14,403 bases of DNA from contig URKH01000055.1 of NCBI GenBank assembly GCA_900548255.1, forward strand, positions 1 to 14,403. Reading direction: 5' to 3'. Position 1 is the stretch's first letter. Each line of letters begins with the position of its first letter. The position numbers were made by a program, and so were the translations under genes. This document shows, one piece after another, positions 6,837 through 12,047 of this stretch. Under the pieces are notes generated by a model. That model saw only the letters and a program-made list of their open reading frames with translations. It was not told the DNA's origin and did no database searches. Origin of the DNA: an uncultured Collinsella sp. (lineage in GTDB: Bacteria; Actinomycetota; Coriobacteriia; Coriobacteriales; Coriobacteriaceae).

Positions 6837-7694
6837 ATGGCACTTGTTACCACCGAAAAGATGCTCAAGGACGCTCAGGCCGGCCACTACGCCGTCGGCG
6901 CGTTCAACGTCGAGAACCTCGAGTTTGTTATGGCCGTTCTGGCCGCTGCCGAGGAGACCAAGTCCCCCGTCATCATGCAGACCACCCCGGGCACCATTAA
7001 GACCGCTGGCCTGGATTACTTCTACGGCATGGTCAAGGCCGCTGCCGAGCGCGCTTCCGTGCCCGTCGCCCTGCACCTCGACCACGGTGATGGCTATGAC
7101 CGCTGCATGCAGGCTTTCCGCACGGGCTACACCTCCGTCATGATCGACGGCTCGCACGAGTCCTTCGAGGACAACATCGCCCTGACCAAGTCCGTCGCCG
7201 ACGCTGGCCGCGCCATGGGCGTGCCTGTCGAGGCCGAGCTCGGTAAGGTTGGCGGCAAGGAGGACGACGGTCCCGCGGTTGAGGGCGAGAGCCCCTACAC
7301 CGATCCTGCCGAGGCCAAGGAGTTCGTCGAGCGCACCGGCTGCACCTCCCTCGCAATTGGCGTTGGCACCAGCCACGGTGTGTACACGAGCGATCCTCAC
7401 ATCGAGCAGTCCGTGGTCAAGGCCATTCGCGACGCCGTCGACGTGCCGTTGGTTCTGCACGGCACCTCCGGTGTGCCCGATGAGCAGGTTGCCGAGGCTG
7501 TGAAGAACGGCATCTGCAAGGTCAACTACGCCACCGAGCTGCGTCAGGCCTACACCAAGGGCTTCATGGCCTACATGGCCGAGAACCCTGCCTGCTTCGA
7601 CCCCAAGAAGCCGGCCAAGGAGGGCATGCGTGAGATCACCGAGCTGGTTAAGATCCGCATGACCAACCTCAACTCCGTGGGCAAGGCAGAGTAA
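6837..7694 (+). CDS. Class II ketose-1,6-bisphosphate aldolase, GatY/KbaY-like
   Basis: Zinc-dependent cytoplasmic aldolase that cleaves a ketose-1,6-bisphosphate into dihydroxyacetone phosphate and glyceraldehyde-3-phosphate. The 285-residue product matches GatY/KbaY in length. Key residues fall at the GatY positions: catalytic D82 and zinc ligand H83 in ALHLDHGDGYD, zinc ligands H180 in GTSHGVY and H208 in LVLHGTSG. The phosphate-binding block KVNYATELRQA has the NxATEL form of tagatose-bisphosphate aldolases rather than the NIDTDTQ form of E. coli FbaA, so tagatose-1,6-bisphosphate is a real possibility; related proteins also serve as the glycolytic fructose-bisphosphate aldolase. No GatZ/KbaZ partner or 6-phosphofructokinase is nearby. 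ATG 6837 follows GAGAGGAG at a spacing of about 8; the frame opens further upstream without family similarity. Strongly biased codon use suggests high expression. Confidence 0.93.
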   Translation: MALVTTEKMLKDAQAGHYAVGAFNVENLEFVMAVLAAAEETKSPVIMQTTPGTIKTAGLDYFYGMVKAAAERASVPVALHLDHGDGYDRCMQAFRTGYTSVMIDGSHESFEDNIALTKSVADAGRAMGVPVEAELGKVGGKEDDGPAVEGESPYTDPAEAKEFVERTGCTSLAIGVGTSHGVYTSDPHIEQSVVKAIRDAVDVPLVLHGTSGVPDEQVAEAVKNGICKVNYATELRQAYTKGFMAYMAENPACFDPKKPAKEGMREITELVKIRMTNLNSVGKAE

Positions 7695-7727
7695 CAGCAA
7701 GGGTACTCTGACTCGCTACATATCCCG

Positions 7728-7852
7728 GGGAGGGACGAGGGCTTAGTTCCCCAATCGTCCTCGGGCATGCAAAAAGCCTCGCTGCGCACTTCGTGCGGCG
7801 AGGCTTTTTGCTCCCTGCGGAAAGATTGGGGGACTAAGCCCTCGTCCCTCCC
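7728..7852. repeat. Nested palindrome of about 125 bp around a terminator
   Basis: The 29-base arms 7728-7756 and 7824-7852 are reverse complements with a single mismatch, which would still pair as G-U in RNA. They enclose a second, independent hairpin (7771-7809). The intervening 14-base segments pair poorly. The whole can fold into one long cruciform or RNA hairpin between the aldolase and HAD genes. Perfect long outer arms are not needed for termination and suggest a palindromic mobile or REP-like element inserted around, or carrying, the terminator. Confidence 0.75.
7771..7809. terminator. Bidirectional intrinsic terminator
   Basis: AAAAAGCCTCGC (7771-7782) pairs with GCGAGGCTTTTT (7798-7809), and an inner CGCAC/GTGCG helix closes on a TTC loop. 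T-tracts follow the stem on both strands. It lies about 75 bp after the aldolase stop codon and can also stop transcription arriving from the convergent HAD/AraC genes. Confidence 0.9.
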
Positions 7853-8000
7853 AGGTTGACCTACTCGAGGTCGTCGCCCTTGTGGCGTTAGGTCTGAAAA
7901 TAATAAGAAGCCTTCGCGCTGCGGAATGATTTTGGAAACTAAGTACGGGGACCCGCCCAAACCGTCCTGCTCAATCGCCCTTGTGGTGTTGGGGCTGAAA
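7815..8000. repeat. Diverged tandem duplication of about 104 bp
   Basis: The segment beginning CTGCGGAAAGATT at 7815 recurs as CTGCGGAATGATT at 7919. The two copies then share ACTAAG and end in a 26-base block (7874-7899 and 7975-8000) containing CGCCCTTGTGG and CTGAAA, which differs at 3 of 26 positions. The middle of the second copy has drifted. The first copy includes the right arm of the nested palindrome; the second no longer has a matching left arm. I see no gene between 7695 and 8016. Confidence 0.65.
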
Positions 8001-8016
8001 GGGTGGGACGCGTGGG

Positions 8017-8640
8017 TTATTTGGTTGTTAGGGTTAGTAGGTCGTTGGGGGTTTTGAGGTTGTAGGTGGCGTTTGGGATATCTTGGTGTGATCCCCATGC
8101 TGCTCGGGCAAAACTGACCCCTGCTGAAGTTGCGCATTGTTCGTCGTAGACGGTGTCGCCAACGTAGACGACGTTGCCAGGATTCGCGCCCGTACGCCGG
8201 AGATATTCGAGCATGGGAGCGGGTGCGGGTTTATGTTCGGTTGTGTCTTCGACAAGGATGATGTGCTCAAAATACTTATCGAAGCCAAGGGGTGCAATTT
8301 CTTCTGCGTATTCGTCGCGCGCACGTGAGGAGACGATGCCAAGTTTGCAGCCGTTGTCGGAGAGTGTTGCGATAACTTCGTGCAAGCCGGGAAACACGCT
8401 GATGGTGCTTTTAAAGCTGGCGGCAACTTGGCACCAGCGATTCAGCGTTGCCTGTGAGTAGATCCCAAGTTTCTCAAGGGCGTTCTTGCCGGGTATGCCG
8501 AGGGCAAATTCAAGCTCGTGTCGGGGGAGCGTTTTGCCGGTTTCTTCTTGGATAATCTGGCCAAGCGATGACAGCACGCTTTCTTCTGTATCTGCCAATG
8601 TCCCATCAACGTCAAACACGATATAGTCAAAGTACTTCAT
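8017..8640 (-). CDS. HAD-family hydrolase, phosphoglycolate phosphatase-like
   Basis: Probable small-molecule phosphatase of the haloacid dehalogenase superfamily, 207 residues. All four HAD motifs are present: DVDGT with nucleophile D10 and acid D12, S104 in GIVSSRARD, K137 in EHKPAPAP, and GDTVYD (161-166) with the metal-binding aspartates. A helical cap fills about 15-80, as in Gph/PpaX-type enzymes. The substrate cannot be read from the sequence. ATG 8640 has AGGAG seven bases upstream. It is 56 bp downstream of the AraC-family gene on the same strand and is probably co-transcribed with it. Base composition is less G+C-rich than in galKT or the transporter genes. Confidence 0.9.
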   Translation of the reverse strand: MKYFDYIVFDVDGTLADTEESVLSSLGQIIQEETGKTLPRHELEFALGIPGKNALEKLGIYSQATLNRWCQVAASFKSTISVFPGLHEVIATLSDNGCKLGIVSSRARDEYAEEIAPLGFDKYFEHIILVEDTTEHKPAPAPMLEYLRRTGANPGNVVYVGDTVYDEQCATSAGVSFARAAWGSHQDIPNATYNLKTPNDLLTLTTK

Positions 8641-8696
8641 ATAGTAGCTCCTATCCGTTGTTTGCCTGCAAGTTTGATGCAGTGACAGAAGAAGGG

Positions 8697-9635
8697 CTAG
8701 CGGGATTTCTGCCTGGTACTATCGAGATTCTGCCTCGCTGCTCGATAGCTCGAAGGAGTGCATCCCATTTGTTCTTTAAATACCTGGCCAAGATGGCTTG
8801 CTGTCGCAAAGCCGCATTGGCGCGCGACTGTCTGGACCGTTCGCGTGGTGTGTGCCAAAAGTTCGCAAGCACGGTTTACGCGGTATGCGCGCAGATATGC
8901 CGCCGGGGTCGTTCCTGCGCAAGCTTCGATAATGCGGTAACACTCTCTTTCGCTTACGCCGGCTGCAGATGCCATCTGGGGCACATCTATAGCGGCTGCA
9001 TAGTTTGCGCGGATAAAGTCCAGGATTGCCTTGAACTGTACGTCGCGGCTGGTCATCCAAGAGGCGCCGTCGGAAGAAAAGAGCGGTTCGGCCTTGGCGT
9101 TAATCTGAATCCAGAGCTCTGACAAACTATTTCGAAGCGCCATCTCGTTCTGCGGCCGTTGAAGGTCGTGGCTAAAGGAGCTCTTCAGCAAATCGATAAA
9201 GGGCATATCGTCGGGATTGGTGGGCGACCATTTGAGCACATCGACGCCTCGACATTGAAGCAATGGGTTGATGTAGCGCTTTTGGAGACGTCCCGCGGGA
9301 TCGCCGAGCATCGACGGCTGAAAGATATGCAGCATTTGAATGGCTGGCGCCGAATTGGGTGATTGCAGCGTGCTGTGCAAAACGCCGCCGTTGATAAAGC
9401 CGGCGGACCCTTCCTCAAAGCGTACGTGCTCATGAGCCGCGTGCGTTCGATAGTCAATCGCTCCCTGCTCCATGTAGAAAAGCTCAACTTCGGAATGCCA
9501 GTGCCAGGGGACGGAATTGCCCGGATAGCGAGCGAATTCTGCGCGTTCGGCAATATAGGGCCAGTCTTCGGCGGTCTCGGGAAACGCTTCCTCGCGTCCT
9601 CCGCGGTGCAATTCTATGTGATCCATGTTTCGCAT
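8697..9635 (-). CDS. AraC-family transcriptional regulator with cupin sensor
   Basis: Sugar- or metabolite-responsive regulator, 312 residues. The N-terminal cupin domain (about 30-130) has VPWHWHSEVELFYMEQG, the usual HWHxExEL metal or ligand-binding start. The C-terminal AraC DNA-binding domain (about 205-305) has two helix-turn-helix units, MASAAGVSERECYRI and the family signature CGFATASHLGQVFKEQMG then CTPSSYR. ATG 9635 is the first possible start, but no ribosome site precedes it; a -10-like TATACT lies 6 bases upstream, so the mRNA may be leaderless. A second in-frame ATG at 9626 is possible. The HAD phosphatase follows 56 bp downstream, suggesting a two-gene operon. The inducer and targets are unknown; AraC proteins with this layout often control carbohydrate genes, but none is adjacent. 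Confidence 0.92.
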   Translation of the reverse strand: MRNMDHIELHRGGREEAFPETAEDWPYIAERAEFARYPGNSVPWHWHSEVELFYMEQGAIDYRTHAAHEHVRFEEGSAGFINGGVLHSTLQSPNSAPAIQMLHIFQPSMLGDPAGRLQKRYINPLLQCRGVDVLKWSPTNPDDMPFIDLLKSSFSHDLQRPQNEMALRNSLSELWIQINAKAEPLFSSDGASWMTSRDVQFKAILDFIRANYAAAIDVPQMASAAGVSERECYRIIEACAGTTPAAYLRAYRVNRACELLAHTTRTVQTVARQCGFATASHLGQVFKEQMGCTPSSYRAARQNLDSTRQKSR

Positions 9636-9641
9636 GGCATC

Positions 9642-9647
9642 AGTATA
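9642..9647 (-). promoter_or_regulatory. -10 box of the AraC-family gene (leaderless candidate)
   Basis: On the minus strand this is TATACT, five of six matches to TATAAT. Counting 6-7 bases downstream places the transcription start on or beside the A of ATG 9635. The -35 region is weak. A transcript starting there would have no 5' leader. Confidence 0.5.
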
Positions 9648-9660
9648 AAGCGCGATGGGC

Positions 9661-9960
9661 TTAGATTGCTCTTGCCTGTTCGGGGAACGCCTTGTCTAGG
9701 GATGCTTGGAGCTTTTCGAAGGATGCTCGTAAGTTGAGGCTCTGATCGGCTGAGCGCTTGGTTTTTGTGGTGGGGGAGTCGAGGAGGCCGTTTCTCTGTG
9801 TCGGGGGGAAGGAGAAAAGGTTTGCATGTTTTAGGGATGGCTGCTGTGCTGCGTCATTGGAAGAATGCATGCTTTTGCGGCCTCCTCGATATCCACCAAA
9901 AGGATGCGCTCGGGGTTTGCTGCTAGGTCCCGTGCGCTGGCTACATTATGCCGCGGCTGC
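9661..9960 (-). other. Possible small gene or decayed gene remnant
   Basis: Two overlapping minus-strand frames look partly coding. One runs from ATG 9870 to a stop at 9661 (69 residues), preceded by GAGGAGG at a 10-base spacing, and ends in a helix-like stretch (SADQSLNLRASFEKLQASL). A second frame, open from upstream and stopping at 9831, encodes ARDLAANPERILLVDIEEAA but has no ATG or ribosome site. One frame taking over from the other is what a frameshifted remnant would show. I do not recognise either product, and chance open frames are common at this base composition. Between 9961 and 10123 I see only a weak inverted repeat (9998-10004 with 10032-10038). Confidence 0.22.
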
Positions 9961-10123
9961 CGCAAAGAAGCGCTAAAGAAAGGCTTAACCTGGTTTAGTG
10001 TTACGATGAAACTGCAGGTCAGAGGTATCGAGTAACACTCTTGAAAGGTTTTGAGCTTAAGGGCTTTCTAAGGTTTGTGACGTGGATGTGGCGCGGACGT
10101 GCGTAGCGTGTGAATGCTCGCTG

Positions 10124-11113
10124 TTAGCGCTGCGGCTCTGTGGCGCGCACCTGCTCGATGACCTTTTCCATCGTGGCGTCGATGCGGTCTTTTTTGAGTT
10201 CGCATTCCCAGATGGTTATGGGCGTCCAGCCCATTTGAGTGAGCGCTGCCACAGCAGCACGGTCGCGCTCGACGTTGCGACGGAACTTTGCCTCCCAAAA
10301 CTCAACGTTGCGCTTGGGCTGGCTCGGATTGCACTTGGGGCAGCGGTGCCAAAAGCAGCCGTTGACGAAGATGGCGATCTTGCGGCCGGGGAAGGCGATG
10401 TCGGGCTTGCCGGGAACCTTCCATTCCAAGCGATAACCCGTAAGGCCCGCTGCGCGCAGACGCTGTCGTACGAGCAGCTCGGGCTTGGTGTTGGCGCGCT
10501 TGTTGCCCTTCATGGACTTTTTGATGGCGGCGCGACGACGCACGAGCTCGCGTTCGTCGGCGGAAAGGTCCGAGGTGTCGATACCGTCTAGCAGGCCGGG
10601 CTTGGGACGCTTTTTGCTGCGGCGCTTCGGTGCGCGCTTGGGTTTGGTGGCGGGCTCGTCGGTCGTGGTGGCCTCGGCGTCGTTGGCAGTGCCGTTGGCC
10701 TCAAGCCGATCTTCCTTCAACTCAATCAGAGCATCGATAAGCCCCTTATCGGCGGGCATCCATTCCACCGTGGCAAGCGAAGTGCGCGGAATCCAGCGGA
10801 TATCGAGCTGGCGGTCGTGCTTCTGGGGCTCGTCGGACTCTTTAGCCAGCGAGCAGTAGTAGCACTCCATGGAGAGATGAAAATCGGGGTAGTCATACTC
10901 AACGGTGTAGAAATCGCGCAGGTTGGTGACTTTTACCTGCAGCTCCTCCATAAGCTCGCGGCGTACGGCGTCCTCGGGCGTCTCGCCGCGCATGAGCTTG
11001 CCGCCGGGGAATTCCCAAAGTCCCTGCATGTCGCCATAGCCGCGCTGCACGGCAAGCAGCTCATCAGATCCTTCCTTGCGAATGATCCCAGCGGCAACAT
11101 GAACAGTCTTCAA
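10124..11113 (-). CDS. MutT-like Nudix hydrolase fused to Vsr mismatch endonuclease
   Basis: One continuous 329-residue frame with two DNA-maintenance domains. Residues 1-133 are a MutT-type Nudix hydrolase, a family that cleanses oxidised or unusual dNTPs: WEFPGGKL starts the Nudix box, giving G38-x5-E44-x7-R52-E53-L54-x-E56-E57, with Q59 in place of the final Gly. Residues 134-190 are a low-complexity linker with a very basic patch (KPKRAPKRRSKKRPKP). Residues 191-329 are a Vsr endonuclease, which nicks 5' of T in T:G mismatches left by cytosine deamination: MKGNKRANTKPE, PGKPDIAF with catalytic Asp 238 (E. coli D51), NGCFWHRCPKC with H256 (H69) and zinc-type cysteines, NVERDR with D284 (D97) and IWEC. 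Start is TTG 11113, with GAGAGGA six bases upstream and MKTVHVAAG matching the Nudix N-terminus; the longer open frame upstream is not supported. No Dcm-type methyltransferase is nearby. Confidence 0.92.
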   Translation of the reverse strand: MKTVHVAAGIIRKEGSDELLAVQRGYGDMQGLWEFPGGKLMRGETPEDAVRRELMEELQVKVTNLRDFYTVEYDYPDFHLSMECYYCSLAKESDEPQKHDRQLDIRWIPRTSLATVEWMPADKGLIDALIELKEDRLEANGTANDAEATTTDEPATKPKRAPKRRSKKRPKPGLLDGIDTSDLSADERELVRRRAAIKKSMKGNKRANTKPELLVRQRLRAAGLTGYRLEWKVPGKPDIAFPGRKIAIFVNGCFWHRCPKCNPSQPKRNVEFWEAKFRRNVERDRAAVAALTQMGWTPITIWECELKKDRIDATMEKVIEQVRATEPQR

Positions 11114-11160
11114 CAGGAGTCCTCTCTCAATATCAACACGTGGCAGGCTGGCTACCCGTA

Positions 11161-11178
11161 CCTTACACAACGGTAAGG
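11161..11178. promoter_or_regulatory. Short inverted repeat upstream of mutT-vsr
   Basis: CCTTAC (11161-11166) and GTAAGG (11173-11178) are reverse complements around a 6-base centre; GTAAGC recurs just downstream. It lies 48 bp upstream of the TTG start, in the region where a minus-strand promoter is expected. It may be an operator or a fortuitous dyad. Confidence 0.3.
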
Positions 11179-11214
11179 CAAGCGTAAGCCATATCGATGG
11201 TAGCCGACTCGTCT

Positions 11215-11250
11215 TCTTGCGACTATAGATACCGTAGACTAATCGCAAGA
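11215..11250. promoter_or_regulatory. 8-bp inverted repeat in the transporter promoter region
   Basis: TCTTGCGA (11215-11222) and TCGCAAGA (11243-11250) are perfect reverse complements separated by 20 bases that contain -10-like hexamers TATAGA (11224-11229) and TAGACT (11235-11240). The right arm ends just before the AAAGGA ribosome site. Flanking of the promoter core by symmetric half-sites suggests a regulator site, possibly for a response regulator such as those that control BceAB transporters; that assignment is inference. Confidence 0.45.
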
Positions 11251-11261
11251 AAGGACTCGGT

Positions 11262-12047
11262 ATGCAAACCACGCACATGGCGACCCCGGTACTGGAGGTC
11301 GCGCATCTCGAAAAGGTATACGGCGCGTTGGGCAACGTGACCCGCGCGCTCAACGACGTCAGCTTTACCGTCAACCGCGGCGAGTTCGTTGGCATCATGG
11401 GCGCTTCGGGCTCGGGCAAGTCGACGTTGCTCAACTGCGTGTCGACCATCGATAGCGCCACAAGTGGCACGATCCGCATCAACGGGCAGGACGTGACGCG
11501 CATGAAGCAGGCCAAGCTCTCGCAGTTCCGCCGCGAGGAGCTGGGCTTTATCTTCCAGGACTCCAACCTGCTCGATACGCTCACGGCACGCGAGAACATC
11601 GCTCTGCCGCTCACCATCGCCCGCACAAACTCGGCAGAGATCTCGACCCGCGTGCAGGATGTGGCAGCGCGCCTGTCTATCAGTCAGGTGCTCGACAAGT
11701 ATCCCTACCAGATGTCCGGCGGTCAGCAGCAGCGCGTTGCCGCGGCTCGCGCGCTCGTTACCGACCCCACCATGATCATGGCCGACGAGCCCACCGGCGC
11801 CCTCGATTCCAAGAGCGCTCGCCTGCTGCTCGAGAGCCTGGAGGCCCTTAACCGCCGCCTACGCGCCACCGTGCTCATGGTCACGCACGACAGCTTTGCC
11901 GCCAGCTACACGAGCCGTGTGCTGTTCATTCGCGACGGCAAGATCTTCACCGAGCTGCGCCGCGGCGACACCGACCGCCGAGAGTTCTTCGACCGCATTA
12001 TGGAGGTCGTTGCCATGATGGGCGGTGAGGGCTCCGATGCTCTGTAA
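11262..12047 (+). CDS. BceA-type ABC transporter ATPase
   Basis: ATP-hydrolysing subunit of an ABC transporter of the BceAB/MacB superfamily, acting at the inner face of the membrane; BceAB systems confer resistance to cell-wall-active peptides such as bacitracin. The 261-residue product shows Walker A GASGSGKST (47-55), Q-loop FIFQDSN (Q99), signature MSGGQQQR (151-158, Met for the usual Leu), Walker B MIMADEP (171-177), D-loop GALDS and switch His209. Pairing with a large BceB-like permease rules out most other ATPase groups. The start is fixed by AAAGGA six bases upstream of ATG 11262. It overlaps the permease gene by 11 bp, so the two are translationally coupled. No BceRS sensor kinase/regulator pair is in the window. 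Confidence 0.93.
   Translation: MQTTHMATPVLEVAHLEKVYGALGNVTRALNDVSFTVNRGEFVGIMGASGSGKSTLLNCVSTIDSATSGTIRINGQDVTRMKQAKLSQFRREELGFIFQDSNLLDTLTARENIALPLTIARTNSAEISTRVQDVAARLSISQVLDKYPYQMSGGQQQRVAAARALVTDPTMIMADEPTGALDSKSARLLLESLEALNRRLRATVLMVTHDSFAASYTSRVLFIRDGKIFTELRRGDTDRREFFDRIMEVVAMMGGEGSDAL

Noticed and set aside
6681..7700. 339-codon minus-strand open frame across the aldolase gene
   Set aside because: Antisense shadow of a highly biased gene; the aldolase on the other strand is unambiguous.
7874..8000. CRISPR-like repeat pair (26-base block twice)
   Set aside because: Only two copies, imperfect, with related rather than unique sequence between them and no cas genes; a tandem duplication explains it better.
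9998..10038. Inverted repeat GTGTTAC/GTAACAC as a terminator for mutT-vsr
   Set aside because: Only 7 bp with a 27-base loop and no T-tract, so it does not qualify as an intrinsic terminator.
11114..11626. N-terminal extension of the mutT-vsr frame to an ATG at 11626
   Set aside because: The extension overlaps the transporter ATPase on the opposite strand, has no domain similarity, and the TTG at 11113 has a good ribosome site exactly at the Nudix N-terminus.
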